A stretch of 45,247 nt of DNA from an uncultured bacterium (GCA_900317935.1 ONIU01000026.1:1-45247); one strand, 5' to 3'; shown: positions 25,232 to 34,782, counted from the first letter of the stretch. Numbers and translations are program-made. The notes: a model not told the origin generated them from the sequence alone.

Positions 25232-26653
25232 TTAATTAGAATTACTAATCAGTGATAGACTTTCAGAAGCTAACTTCACAATATCTGCATCGGTATTGCT
25301 CTTTATAGCTTCTTCAAAATTCTTTTTTGCCGCAATTGAATTCTTTAATTCAATCTGAATCTTCCCCATATGATAATAAATATCACTAGAAATAGGCTCG
25401 TGAGCCAATTTAAGAATTTTAATAGCTTTATTCTGAATATTGTAAGCCTTTTTATAATCACCCTGTTTATAATGAACCCATGCTAGAGAATCAAAATAAG
25501 TAGCCCTATTAGTCTTATCCTGCTTGATAGCTGTTTCTATAAGATTGCTAGCAAAGTTTAATTCTGAATTCTGTTCTGTAAGTAAATAACCAAGAGTATT
25601 TGCTACACTGCCATTTTCAGGCATAAGTTTATTCATCTGCCTGAAAACTTTAATGGCTTGAACATAGTCTTTTCGTTCAAGATAAGCAGCCCCCATTACA
25701 GACAAAACTCTAACATTATTAGGTTCATCTTCTAAGAGCTTTTCCCATTCCTGACGAGCTTTCTCAAATTCACCCTTTTCGTAATAGACAACCCCAAGAT
25801 TCAATCTTGGACTAACATCAGATTCATCTAAGGAAATAGCACTTCTATAGATTTTTTCAGCTTCAACAAGGTCTTTTGTACTTAAATACACATTTCCAAG
25901 ATTGATTCTGGCTTTGACATTGTCTTCATCTAAAGCGAGAACTTGCTTAAAAACTTCTACAGCACGATTTCTTTCTCCAAGAATTGAATATACAAGTCCA
26001 AGATTGTTTAATGCATTTATATGCTGTGGTTCTAATTTTAAAACATCTTCATAGCATCTTACTGCATCCATGTATCTAGAACTTTCATGATATGCAACTC
26101 CAAGATTGTAACGCGCTTCAACAGGAAGATTTGGTTCCATTGCAAAAGCTGTTTCATAGGATTTTATAGCTTCTTCATTCTGCCCGCTGAAATATTGAGC
26201 CATACCAAGCAAATACCACGTATATGGCTGTTTTTCATCTATGGATAGAGTTTTCTTTAGGTAGACACAAGCTTCTTTAAATCTGTCTTCCTTTAAACAA
26301 AGTTTTCCAAGATTTCTCAAAGCTTCAGGATACATCGGTTCAATAGAAATTGCTTGTTTAAGCATACTTTCAGCCTTTTCATTGAACCCTTCCTGCAAAT
26401 AAAGTAAACCAAGGAAATTATAGGCCTGTTCGGAATAAGGATCTATAGATTTAGCCCTAATAAAAAGTTCTTCAGCTTTTTTATTCTGTTCAAGAATAAG
26501 ATAATTCAAACCTTCCTGAACCATTTGTGCTGATTGTTTTTTAGGATCAACAATACCTTTGTCGACTTCTGCAGCAAAGGTAGACAAAGAACACCCGCAA
26601 GCCAGGGCCATTAATAGAATAACCTTAGAAGCAGGTTTTGGAAAAAGCTTCAT
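25232..26653 (-). CDS. Exported TPR-repeat protein
   Basis: A 473-residue protein with an N-terminal signal (VILLMALACGCSLSTFAAEV). A signal peptidase I site after TFA is more likely than lipidation because ALAC is a poor lipobox. From about residue 37 to the end there are roughly eleven TPR units, with repeated phrases such as AYNFLGLLYLQEGFNEKAE, ALNNLGLVYSILGERNRAVE and PRLNLGVVYYEKGEFEKAR. TPR arrays mediate protein contacts. Its position beside the Tad block makes a TadD-like pilotin/assembly role possible, but TadD is usually shorter and lipidated. It follows the 186-residue gene by 54 bp on the same strand. Confidence 0.82.
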   Translation of the reverse strand: MKLFPKPASKVILLMALACGCSLSTFAAEVDKGIVDPKKQSAQMVQEGLNYLILEQNKKAEELFIRAKSIDPYSEQAYNFLGLLYLQEGFNEKAESMLKQAISIEPMYPEALRNLGKLCLKEDRFKEACVYLKKTLSIDEKQPYTWYLLGMAQYFSGQNEEAIKSYETAFAMEPNLPVEARYNLGVAYHESSRYMDAVRCYEDVLKLEPQHINALNNLGLVYSILGERNRAVEVFKQVLALDEDNVKARINLGNVYLSTKDLVEAEKIYRSAISLDESDVSPRLNLGVVYYEKGEFEKARQEWEKLLEDEPNNVRVLSVMGAAYLERKDYVQAIKVFRQMNKLMPENGSVANTLGYLLTEQNSELNFASNLIETAIKQDKTNRATYFDSLAWVHYKQGDYKKAYNIQNKAIKILKLAHEPISSDIYYHMGKIQIELKNSIAAKKNFEEAIKSNTDADIVKLASESLSLISNSN

Positions 26654-26707
26654 AATAACCTCAATTCATGAAATTGATATTTTACGCAAAGAATAACGAA
26701 TAAGAAA

Positions 26708-27268
26708 TCAGAGAGACTCCTTCCTTGAATCTGATTCAAGAATACTTTCATTTATTCCAGCTTCAAGTTCATCAAGTAATTTATTAAGAGCCGTAACTTC
26801 TTTTTCAATTCCCTGCGCAGATGCAAGATATAAAGCATAATTATTATCTTTATTAGCTCTAATAGCGCGTTTAGAGTATACGCAAATACTATCAAGAGAT
26901 TCTAATGTTTCCTTGTAAATCAAATTTTTATTTGGAACATCAGAATGGTATAAAATACCATTTACCATTTTGAATCGACTAGCAAGTTCACGAGATTTTG
27001 ACATTATATTCCTTGCGTAACTATCGCCAGGTTCAAATCTGTATCTATCACGATGTTTTTTGCTATTAAAAGGCAAGGCCTGCTTCTTCATTTCATTGGC
27101 AAAACGATAAATGGCTTTAAGCCCTTCATAATTATCATCAAGAAACCTACTAATAGTTAACGTTTCTTTGATTTCCTGAAATGCATGCGCTGGTTGAGGC
27201 TCTGGCATAGCAGAAATAACACCGGCCATTACAGATAATAACAGCAATCGGTTTACTTTATTTCTCAC
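26708..27268 (-). CDS. Exported helical protein of unknown function
   Basis: A 186-residue protein with a clear signal peptide (VNRLLLLSVMAGVISAM) and a likely cleavage after PAHA (residue 29). The mature part is charged and appears all-helical, with SICVYSKRAIRANKDNNYAL and a C-terminal ALNKLLDELEAGINES segment. I do not recognise a family. AAAGGAGAT lies before the ATG. It is first in a two-gene minus-strand unit with the TPR protein and diverges from the prepilin cassette at 27524, so it may work in the periplasm with the TPR partner. Confidence 0.7.
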   Translation of the reverse strand: MRNKVNRLLLLSVMAGVISAMPEPQPAHAFQEIKETLTISRFLDDNYEGLKAIYRFANEMKKQALPFNSKKHRDRYRFEPGDSYARNIMSKSRELASRFKMVNGILYHSDVPNKNLIYKETLESLDSICVYSKRAIRANKDNNYALYLASAQGIEKEVTALNKLLDELEAGINESILESDSRKESL

Positions 27269-27460
27269 GATAATCTCCTTTAAAAGATGTTTTATGTTTA
27301 GCTAATCCAAGCTATAAACATAATTCAACCACCTATCGACCAATGCAAAAAAAAATATAACGAAAAACAATAAACTTTTTTTATTTCTTTAATCAATTTA
27401 ACATAAAAATATGTTCTTTATCCATATATCAAAATAATTATAATAATAAATGCAAATGTT

Positions 27461-27489
27461 TTGACTACTAATCAATAGAATGGTAAACT
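27461..27489 (+). promoter_or_regulatory. Putative promoter of the prepilin cassette
   Basis: TTGACT (27461-27466) and TAAACT (27484-27489) are separated by 17 bp. GAGGAA at 27511-27516 precedes the ATG at 27524. The rest of the 255-bp divergent gap is strongly A/T-rich with no other signal seen. Confidence 0.55.
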
Positions 27490-27523
27490 TAGAATATATA
27501 CTTTATTAAAGAGGAACCTTTTT

Positions 27524-30073
27524 ATGGCAATTTTGAGAAAAAGCAACAAAAAAGGCTTTGGCTTTATAGTCGCAATTGGAATGTTGGGGCTACTTGCTTT
27601 TATGGGGCTCTTCTTAATGCAAAGCAGTTCCGCTGAATACTCTCAAACATCCTTGTCTGTTTACAGAACAATGGCTAGACAGATAGCTGAAGCTGCCGCT
27701 GACGAAGCCGCAGTTATACTAGAAGAACAACTTAGAGAAAAAACAAAAGATAGTTCATTTGATAAACTTTTACAACAAGCAGCAACTTCTAAACCACGAA
27801 GTCAAGACCAAGGCTCAACACCTCAAAACCTACTTCAGCTTAAAGATTTTACCAAAAGCGATTTAGCTGGTCTTTCTCAAATATTAGAACATATAACCAA
27901 AGCAGGCTTCAGCATAGACAAAATTCATCCTGCAATTACCGATTTAAGACCAATTCCTCAAGGTCCATTAGATAATACAAAATGTTATTATTGTCCTTTT
28001 GACCGTGCAACTAAAGATTACCAAGAATATAAACCTTTTGACAACGATATGTCCAAAGACTGGTATTGTACTCTGCAATTTGATGTTACAGTTTCCTTAG
28101 CTAAGCAAAAAAAGACAACTGTTAATTATAAAGTTTCTAGAGATGTTAAAATTGTTAATGTTGGTCCAATTGGAAGAAACTACTCCTATTTCAGTATTCT
28201 GGGCCTGTTTATAGATATAAAACAGAGCGAAGGTATGGTTGAAAGCTATATACGAAATAGATTAAACTATGATGTCAAATCAGAAAAAGGACGACTTTTT
28301 ATTTGGAATGTTCCGTTTCAATCAAGAGTTTATATGCATGGTCCAGCAGTAGTTGACCTCGAAAATTCAAATCTAGTCAATTATCCTCAAACAAATTTAG
28401 AATATTTAAAAAAAGACGGAGGCGATGATGCTGGAGTTACCACAGGACCGGGTGCTTTTTTAAACCCGCCTATAGATTCAGACGATTATAATGGGCCTGG
28501 AATTAACATGGCTTACCAATACGACGATACATTTTATGGTTTTTCATATTATCCAGATAAAAGCCGTGGTGTTTTCCCAAATAATGAAAATGCTTTTTTA
28601 AAGTTTTTTAAACCTTCAGATACAAAAGAAGATATTTCAGATTTTTCAAACCATTATACAGGTTCAAACATTACTCATGCTACTATTCTAAAAGGTGGTA
28701 GTTATCCAAAAATAAGTACTTCTTTTTGGAGCAAAGTTAAAGATATTTTTGTGGATCACGAAGTTGATTGTCACTTTTTTGTTGGTTCTGCTCCGCATCA
28801 AAAGTTTCTCCCTGCAGGGCCATTCTGTCGAACTCCATGGCGTTTTCAGCCATCAAAACCGGCAATAATATCTCAATCTCCATTTAGACCTAATCAAAAG
28901 GATCCTCCTCCAAGTGAATTCCCTGATGATGATAATAAAATTCGCTTAGAGCACAGATGGGATCCGAGAGAAGATTCTGATGATGAAAAATCTCTATATG
29001 CATCTACCCACATAAGAGCATTAGTTTCGGATATAAAGTATTTTCCAGGCTTTAATAGTATTGATCATTCAAATAAAAATCAATATACAGACTTTTGTGT
29101 CAGCTATTTTAATAATCCAGACCCGGAAGGCTTTTGGCAAAAACTAAAAGCAGGCGTCACTTGTGTATTTAAAGGAGTAGCCAATCTTCTTACATTTGAA
29201 ATTCGAGCCTTAGTATCAGCAGTTGATTCGGGATTGAGAAGAATACCAGCTTTAAATAAGCTGAAAAAATTTAATGCTGAAGATGAAGACCAGTGCATAA
29301 ATCTCTTTCCTACTAATTTTAAATTCGAATACACAAGAGCAGTTACGAGAGTATTTAATAGTATCAATGAGATTCCAAGAGACAAAGACAATAACTGGAT
29401 AATAGACGGAGTATACTGGCTAAATGCATTTACTCTTGAAAAAGATGTTAGTTATGTTGGAACAGGAACCATGATAATAACAGGTTCAGATGCGAATAAC
29501 AATCCCCTGACTTTCAAAGGAAGTCTTCTTGCAGCCCGTGACGGCGACAGGCCTCTTGGTCATTTGACAATATTCTACTATCCTTCATTAGATAACACCA
29601 AAAATAGCTTATCTAGTGATTACCAGAAAACCTGTGCGCAAAACATGCTCACTTTAGATGGAGGAGTTACTCTTGAAGCCTCTGTATTCTCTAGTCTAGG
29701 AGTAAGAAGTATAAACGGTTATAATGCCACAGCCCAAGATTTTGTAAATAAAATGAATCCTAATGAAACTTTTTCAAAGTGGGTTGAAAAAGACGCATTA
29801 TCGAATTTAATAAATACTGATAACCATGCCAATATAATTAAAGGCAATTACATTAACTATTATTGTACATTAGATGTTCAAGGCGATGATTTGTGGGTAA
29901 TTCACGACCAGCAAAACTCTATGATGTTTAAAGAACCCGAACCAGAAAAATATCTCTTATATCAAGAATATTTAGATACCTCAGAAGACGAACGACTTGA
30001 ATACGAAAGACAATGTCATGAATTCTTTATGAGTCCTAAAATTCAGCATATAGGCATCACTGGAGCAATATGA
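27524..30073 (+). CDS. Giant PilX-like prepilin/surface protein
   Basis: An 849-residue protein starting MAILRKSNKKGFGFIVAIGM with a long hydrophobic helix (11-32) and then SAEYSQTSLSVYRTMARQIAEAAADEAA, the layout of PilX-type minor pilins. The KKG/FGFIV site lacks glutamate at +5. The exported part is far larger than a PilX (usually 150-250 residues). It has cysteines (KCYYCPF, TCVFKG, QCINLF), Pro-rich stretches, and near 640-720 a segment GTGTMIITGSD...LTFKGSLLAARDGD that resembles the beta-helical tails of large PilX-like proteins. Its stop overlaps the next start by four bases. It probably primes or tips a fibre; that is inference. Confidence 0.65.
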   Translation: MAILRKSNKKGFGFIVAIGMLGLLAFMGLFLMQSSSAEYSQTSLSVYRTMARQIAEAAADEAAVILEEQLREKTKDSSFDKLLQQAATSKPRSQDQGSTPQNLLQLKDFTKSDLAGLSQILEHITKAGFSIDKIHPAITDLRPIPQGPLDNTKCYYCPFDRATKDYQEYKPFDNDMSKDWYCTLQFDVTVSLAKQKKTTVNYKVSRDVKIVNVGPIGRNYSYFSILGLFIDIKQSEGMVESYIRNRLNYDVKSEKGRLFIWNVPFQSRVYMHGPAVVDLENSNLVNYPQTNLEYLKKDGGDDAGVTTGPGAFLNPPIDSDDYNGPGINMAYQYDDTFYGFSYYPDKSRGVFPNNENAFLKFFKPSDTKEDISDFSNHYTGSNITHATILKGGSYPKISTSFWSKVKDIFVDHEVDCHFFVGSAPHQKFLPAGPFCRTPWRFQPSKPAIISQSPFRPNQKDPPPSEFPDDDNKIRLEHRWDPREDSDDEKSLYASTHIRALVSDIKYFPGFNSIDHSNKNQYTDFCVSYFNNPDPEGFWQKLKAGVTCVFKGVANLLTFEIRALVSAVDSGLRRIPALNKLKKFNAEDEDQCINLFPTNFKFEYTRAVTRVFNSINEIPRDKDNNWIIDGVYWLNAFTLEKDVSYVGTGTMIITGSDANNNPLTFKGSLLAARDGDRPLGHLTIFYYPSLDNTKNSLSSDYQKTCAQNMLTLDGGVTLEASVFSSLGVRSINGYNATAQDFVNKMNPNETFSKWVEKDALSNLINTDNHANIIKGNYINYYCTLDVQGDDLWVIHDQQNSMMFKEPEPEKYLLYQEYLDTSEDERLEYERQCHEFFMSPKIQHIGITGAI

Positions 30074-30552
30074 TAAAAAGAAGAACAGCTTTTTCAACCA
30101 TAGAAATGCTACTAACAGTTATGATATTTTCGCTTGGTATCATTCCGTTGATATTGTTATTCCAAAATAGTCATAAACAAACAGCTCAAGCAAAAAACTT
30201 AATGATAGCCCAAAGCATTGGGAGAAATATAATAAATGAAGTTAGAGCTTATGGGTTCGATATCCTAGAAGAAGAAATCAATAATTCTACTTATAAGATA
30301 ATTCATCAGAATCAACCAGTTACGGGGAAATTAGTTCCACAAGATAATGAGTCTATTGAATATCCAGAATATTACAGCCGTTTCAGAACGACTTTAGATT
30401 TGACAGATAATAAGTCAGATAGAGATGATAAACAACCCAATAAAATATGTGTAGAATTAGAGGTCCAATGGGATGAGCCTGGTCGTCAGAACTTTAAATT
30501 AGGCTTTGGAACATTAGTAGTAAAATACGGAACTGTACGTTATGGAAGTTAA
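30070..30552 (+). CDS. Prepilin-like protein (PilV/PulI type)
   Basis: A 160-residue protein with a short basic leader and RRTA/FSTIEMLLTVMIFSLGIIP: mature residue 1 is Phe and glutamate is at +5, as in type IV and type II pseudopilins. Alanine, not glycine, is at -1. The post-helix pattern NSHKQTAQAKNLMIAQSIGRNII is like PilV/GspI. The C-terminal part is a small beta-rich domain (KICVELEVQWDEPG). It is coupled to the gene upstream by ATGA and overlaps the next by 11 bases. Confidence 0.8.
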   Translation: MIKRRTAFSTIEMLLTVMIFSLGIIPLILLFQNSHKQTAQAKNLMIAQSIGRNIINEVRAYGFDILEEEINNSTYKIIHQNQPVTGKLVPQDNESIEYPEYYSRFRTTLDLTDNKSDRDDKQPNKICVELEVQWDEPGRQNFKLGFGTLVVKYGTVRYGS

Positions 30553-31309
30553 GATTTACAATAAAAAAGCATTCACCCTAGTTGAAATGGTGGTTTCCAT
30601 GTTAATCATAGCCTTTATAGCTGGTTATGCATGGAAACTGTATTCTAATAGTGGTGAAACAATGCGACATACTGTTAGTCAGAGCCAGATCCAAGCCGAT
30701 ATTCGTGGTTTTCTAGATAATTTAGAAGCTGAAATGATGACATGCTATTCCTTTGATACTATAGATACAGACAAAAAAATGTTTTCTTTTTACTGTTTTA
30801 CCTATAGTAAACAACCCTTAGATAATATTCTCTATGATGGTAGTAACATAAAAAGTACAGGACCGGATAGTGATGCTTCAATAAAAGTAAAAAAAATAGA
30901 ATATTCATGGGAAAATGGTATAGTTACCAAGAAAAGAACGCCTGGATGGTTATACTTTTTACAAAATCCGATGAAATTTGAAGCAAGTACCAGCAATGCA
31001 TTTGACGCAACCGATAAGGCTATGACAAAAGAAGAATTAAGAGATATCTCTGAATTTGAAGTGAAAGGGTATTCACAAGAATTAGGTGGTAACCCCGAAG
31101 ATAAAGGTTTAAAAATAACACAATTAAAACCTGAAGATTCTTACAAGGCTGCTTTTATCGTATTAAGACTGCATACCCATAAAGATGAAGGTGCCAAAAG
31201 AAGAGACGAAGAAATTGATATTGTAAACAAATTCTATAGCACTATCAGGGTAGCAAATCTTACAAATCTTGGTTATTTCTCTACAACTGATAGAGATGGA
31301 AGATATTAA
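30542..31309 (+). CDS. Prepilin-like protein (PilW/PulJ type)
   Basis: A 255-residue protein with YNKKA/FTLVEMVVSMLIIAFIA: glutamate at +5, alanine at -1. After the helix, RHTVSQSQIQADIRGFLDNLEAEM is the PilW/GspJ-type pattern. The rest is a beta-rich exported domain without cysteine bridges obvious by eye. The start lies inside the end of the preceding gene, so translation is coupled. Order PilX-like, PilV-like, PilW-like recalls a minor-pilin priming set, but no type IV or type II motor gene lies nearby. Confidence 0.8.
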   Translation: MEVKIYNKKAFTLVEMVVSMLIIAFIAGYAWKLYSNSGETMRHTVSQSQIQADIRGFLDNLEAEMMTCYSFDTIDTDKKMFSFYCFTYSKQPLDNILYDGSNIKSTGPDSDASIKVKKIEYSWENGIVTKKRTPGWLYFLQNPMKFEASTSNAFDATDKAMTKEELRDISEFEVKGYSQELGGNPEDKGLKITQLKPEDSYKAAFIVLRLHTHKDEGAKRRDEEIDIVNKFYSTIRVANLTNLGYFSTTDRDGRY

Positions 31310-31314
31310 AACGT

Positions 31315-32079
31315 ATGGATAAACGCTGGACTTTGGGTATAGTAACTTTACTAATGGTTTTATTGGTATACAGTTTTTTGAGTATGGTATTAAAAACTGA
31401 TAGAAAAAAAACTGTCCATAGTAGAATGTATCGAGATTACTCAACTTACCAAAAAAAGCATGATTCTGGAGATTATTATTATGAGAATAAAGTCTATGGG
31501 TCTTCTGGACAAACTATAAGAAACAAAAGAACACTTTTCAATAAAGTAATGAAAGGGTCATTTAACAGCTATAATCAATATATGGAAGTTATTGCTAAAA
31601 ATTCCAAAGGCAACCATAAATCATCTTCAAATCCACAATATGAACAAATGATGGCCTTATCAAAGCAGACTTTACCAGAATTTCAACTAGCTGTCATTAA
31701 TTACCAAAATGGGGAATACGATGATGCGGTTTCTAAACTTAATGAAGCCTTAGAAAAGCTAGACCCACTTGAATTGAAAAATCGTGCTGTTATTTATAGT
31801 TTGTTAGCTGAATGTTATATAAAACTTAAAGATGATGACGGGTATATTCAGAACAAAATCAGATATGTCAGAGTTCAGAGAAAAATAAACAAAATATTAA
31901 AAGAGACTTATCCCCAAAGTACAATAAATGATAATGTTTTCTTAACAACAGAAGAGGCAAGCACAAATCTTTTAAGAGTTAAATCATCTGTTGCAAAACT
32001 TCCAGATTCTCCTATGGTCAGAGAAATGGTTAAAAAAGCAGAATTAGACTTAGAAGTAGCTCGAAAAGTCACCCAGTAA
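31315..32079 (+). CDS. Membrane-anchored protein with a TPR-like region, unknown function
   Basis: A 254-residue protein with one N-terminal membrane segment (about 6-25, LGIVTLLMVLLVYSFLSMVL) and a basic, tyrosine-rich linker (about 30-60). Residues about 118-175 look like a short TPR pair (FQLAVINYQNGEYDDAVSKL and YSLLAECYIKLKDDDGYI). I do not recognise a family. It follows the PilW-like gene by five bases and closes the cassette, so it may be an assembly or anchoring factor for those prepilins. Confidence 0.65.
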   Translation: MDKRWTLGIVTLLMVLLVYSFLSMVLKTDRKKTVHSRMYRDYSTYQKKHDSGDYYYENKVYGSSGQTIRNKRTLFNKVMKGSFNSYNQYMEVIAKNSKGNHKSSSNPQYEQMMALSKQTLPEFQLAVINYQNGEYDDAVSKLNEALEKLDPLELKNRAVIYSLLAECYIKLKDDDGYIQNKIRYVRVQRKINKILKETYPQSTINDNVFLTTEEASTNLLRVKSSVAKLPDSPMVREMVKKAELDLEVARKVTQ

Positions 32080-32246
32080 ATTTATTTTATAATCCTTCCC
32101 CAAAAATGTCTTTTCACGAGCTTAAGGCACCAAATTAGAATTTAATTCAAAACAACAGTGCTATGTTATCTTAATAAAAAACCTACAACATTCAAAAGTT
32201 TTTTACTGAATTAGAACAATTCAATTCCGCGTGGTTTTCTTATACA

Positions 32247-32285
32247 AAAAAAAGACTTAGGTTTAAAACCTAAGTCTTTTTTTGT
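32247..32285. terminator. Strong bidirectional terminator
   Basis: A 17-bp perfect stem: 32247-32263 pairs with 32267-32283 (core GACTTAGG / CCTAAGTC), flanked by A- and T-runs, between the cassette and pnp. The remaining 170 bp upstream (32080-32246) shows nothing recognisable. Confidence 0.93.
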
Positions 32286-32292
32286 ATTCTTA

Positions 32293-34413
32293 TTATGCTT
32301 CGGCTGATTCTTCTAAAGCAGCTTTTCTAGAAAGATTTACACGGCCCTGAGCATCTATTTCGATACATTTAACCTTTACTTCATCACCAATATTAACAAC
32401 ATCTTCAACCTTGTTAACACGGCGGTTTTCTAATTGGCTAATATGAACCAAGCCTTCAATACCAGGAAGAATTTCAACGAAAGCGCCAAAATTCATGATA
32501 CGTTTAACAGTACCAATATAAATCTTACCTACTTCAGCATCATCAGTAACCTGATGAACAAGTTTAACAGCCTTGTCGTTGGCCGAAGCATCAGGACTCA
32601 TAATAACTACTTTGCCGTCATCGGTAACTTCAATCTGAGCACCGGATTCTTCGGTAATCTTACGAATCATCTTGCCGCCTGGGCCAATAACGTTCTTAAT
32701 CTTGTCTGGGTTAATTTCCAAGGTAACAATACGTGGAGCATATGGAGAAAGTGATTTTCTTGGAGCATCAAGAACTTCCATCATCTTTCCAAGTATATAC
32801 ATACGGCCGTCTTTAGCCTGCTGTAAAGCAACACGCATAATATCAAGAGTTACACCAATAATCTTGATATCCATCTGAAGAGCATTTACGCCATGTTCAG
32901 TACCAGCAACCTTGAAATCCATATCGCCAAAGTGATCTTCATCACCAAGGATATCGCTAAGAACTGTAAAATGATCGCCTTCCTTAATAAGACCCATAGC
33001 AATACCAGCTACAGGAGCCTTTATAGGAACACCAGCATCCATAAGAGCAAGACAACCAGAGCAAACAGAAGCCATTGAAGAACTACCGTTGCTTGACATA
33101 ATTTCACTTACAACACGAATAGTGTAAGGGAATTCTGCTTCAGATGGAATTACTTTGCTGAGAGCTCTTTCAGCTAATGCACCATGACCAATTTCACGGC
33201 GGCCTGGTCCACGCATTGGCTTACATTCACCAGTAGAGAATGGTGGGAAGTTATAGTGGAGAATAAATCTCTTTTTGGTTTCATCATCAAGTCCATCGAT
33301 AACTTGAGAATCAGCTGTTGCACCAAGAGTGCAAACACCAAGAGACTGAGTCTGTCCACGTTTGAAGATTGCTGAACCATGAGTGCGAGGTAATATACCA
33401 GCATAGCAGGTAATTGGTCTAATATCAAATACTCTGCGGCCGTCAATTCTTCTGCCTTCTTCAAGAATCATTCTGCGCATTTCAGCCTGAAGTCTATTTT
33501 CGAGAATAGCATGAGCGGCTGGGAATTTTTCAGTTCCTACTTCTTCGCCTAACTTTTCGTTAAGTCTAGCAGCAAGGTTTTCATTGAGAAGTCTGAGTTT
33601 TTCAACTCTTGCAGTCTTTTCAGCAGTATTGAGAGTGTCTCTCAAATCATCCATCAAAGTATCTACAACTTCTTCACATTCTGGTTCTGGAGCTGGCTCA
33701 GTAACTACGGTCTTTTCTTTACCGCATTTACTAGCAAGTTCTTTCTGAGCATGAGCAAGCTTTTTGATATTTTCGTGAGCAAAGCCTAATGCTTCAAGAA
33801 GTTCTTCTTCAGAAACTTCAGAAGAACCAGATTCAACCATTGTAATAGCCTGTTCAGTACCAGCAACAGTCATATCTATAGTGCTGTTAGCAAGAGAAGC
33901 AGGTGATGGATTGATTACAAGCTGACCATCAATCTTACCAACTCTGACAGCTGCGACAGCATCAACTATCGGAACTTCAGAAATCATGAAAGCAGCACTT
34001 GCTGCGTTGATGGCAAGAATATCAACTGGATTAACCTTGTCGTATGAAAGAACATATACAGCAACCTGAAGGTCGTTGTGATAATGTTCTGGGAACATTG
34101 GGCGCAATGGTCTGTCGATGAGTCTGCTAGAAAGGATTTCCTTAGTTGTAGCACGGCCTTCGCGCTTAAAGAAACCACCAGGAATCTTACCTGCAGCGTA
34201 AGCTTTTTCAATATAGTCTACAGTTAATGGGAGGAAGTCATTTCCTTCTTTTGGTTCTTTGCTAGCTACAACAGCTGCAAATACAACAGAATCACCGGAA
34301 CGAACAGTAACAGCACCAGAAGCCTGTTCTGCAAGTATTCCTGTTTCAAAAACTACGCTCTGAGCATTCTGAGCATTAAGATCACAAGAAACTATTTCGT
34401 AGTTATTTTCCAT
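32293..34413 (-). CDS. pnp: Polyribonucleotide nucleotidyltransferase (PNPase)
   Basis: Phosphorolytic 3'-5' exoribonuclease of mRNA decay. The 706 residues contain two RNase PH domains (first with RPLRPMFPEHYHNDLQV, second with GQTQSLGVCTLG, FSTGECKPMRGPGRREIGHG and SSNGSSSMASVC), then a KH domain (INPDKIKNVIGPGGKMIRKI) and an S1 domain (GKIYIGTVKRIMNFGAFVEI). The length is normal and all domains are intact. It starts 14 bp after rpsO, the classic rpsO-pnp arrangement, with AGAGG ahead of the ATG. Confidence 0.98.
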   Translation of the reverse strand: MENNYEIVSCDLNAQNAQSVVFETGILAEQASGAVTVRSGDSVVFAAVVASKEPKEGNDFLPLTVDYIEKAYAAGKIPGGFFKREGRATTKEILSSRLIDRPLRPMFPEHYHNDLQVAVYVLSYDKVNPVDILAINAASAAFMISEVPIVDAVAAVRVGKIDGQLVINPSPASLANSTIDMTVAGTEQAITMVESGSSEVSEEELLEALGFAHENIKKLAHAQKELASKCGKEKTVVTEPAPEPECEEVVDTLMDDLRDTLNTAEKTARVEKLRLLNENLAARLNEKLGEEVGTEKFPAAHAILENRLQAEMRRMILEEGRRIDGRRVFDIRPITCYAGILPRTHGSAIFKRGQTQSLGVCTLGATADSQVIDGLDDETKKRFILHYNFPPFSTGECKPMRGPGRREIGHGALAERALSKVIPSEAEFPYTIRVVSEIMSSNGSSSMASVCSGCLALMDAGVPIKAPVAGIAMGLIKEGDHFTVLSDILGDEDHFGDMDFKVAGTEHGVNALQMDIKIIGVTLDIMRVALQQAKDGRMYILGKMMEVLDAPRKSLSPYAPRIVTLEINPDKIKNVIGPGGKMIRKITEESGAQIEVTDDGKVVIMSPDASANDKAVKLVHQVTDDAEVGKIYIGTVKRIMNFGAFVEILPGIEGLVHISQLENRRVNKVEDVVNIGDEVKVKCIEIDAQGRVNLSRKAALEESAEA

Positions 34414-34427
34414 TACAACCTCTTAGA

Positions 34428-34697
34428 TTAGCGGCGCAGACCGAGTTTCTGAATCAAAGCAACATAGCGTTCAGCACTCTTGTTCTTGAGATAAGCAAGA
34501 TGGCGTTTACGAGCACCAATCATTTTGAGTAGACCACGGCGAGAAGCATGATCTTTAGGATTTTTTTCGAAATGTTTAGAAAGATTGTTGATTCTTTCAG
34601 TGAGGATTGCAACCTGAACTTCTGGTGAACCAGTATCTTTGTCAGACTGCTGATAGGTTTCGATAACCTTTGCCTTGTTTTCTTTTGTGATAGACAT
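34428..34697 (-). CDS. rpsO: Ribosomal protein uS15
   Basis: A 30S subunit protein that binds the central domain of 16S rRNA. The 89 residues are the standard length, with [34 protein letters not shown] and RKRHLAYLK as hallmarks. I start it at the ATG at 34697, preceded by AAAGGAG, and not at an in-frame ATG 45 bases upstream. It heads the rpsO-pnp transcript. Confidence 0.98.
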   Translation of the reverse strand: MSITKENKAKVIETYQQSDKDTGSPEVQVAILTERINNLSKHFEKNPKDHASRRGLLKMIGARKRHLAYLKNKSAERYVALIQKLGLRR

Positions 34698-34745
34698 TTT
34701 TATATCTCCTTTAAATTTAGTTGCAAAACCAAGTATTGACATAAT

Positions 34746-34782
34746 GGGTACAACCCTAGTAATGCATACGTCAGTTAGTATA
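34746..34782 (-). promoter_or_regulatory. Probable rpsO-pnp promoter and leader hairpin
   Basis: On the minus strand TATACT (34782 to 34777) is preceded by TGC, an extended -10; the -35 is weak. In the leader, GGGT-TGT-ACCC (34756 to 34746) could form a small hairpin before the S15 ribosome site. Confidence 0.5.

Noticed and set aside
25232..26653. TPR protein as a lipoprotein (TadD)
   Set aside because: The sequence around the cysteines (ALACGC) is a poor lipobox and a signal peptidase I site follows; length also exceeds TadD.
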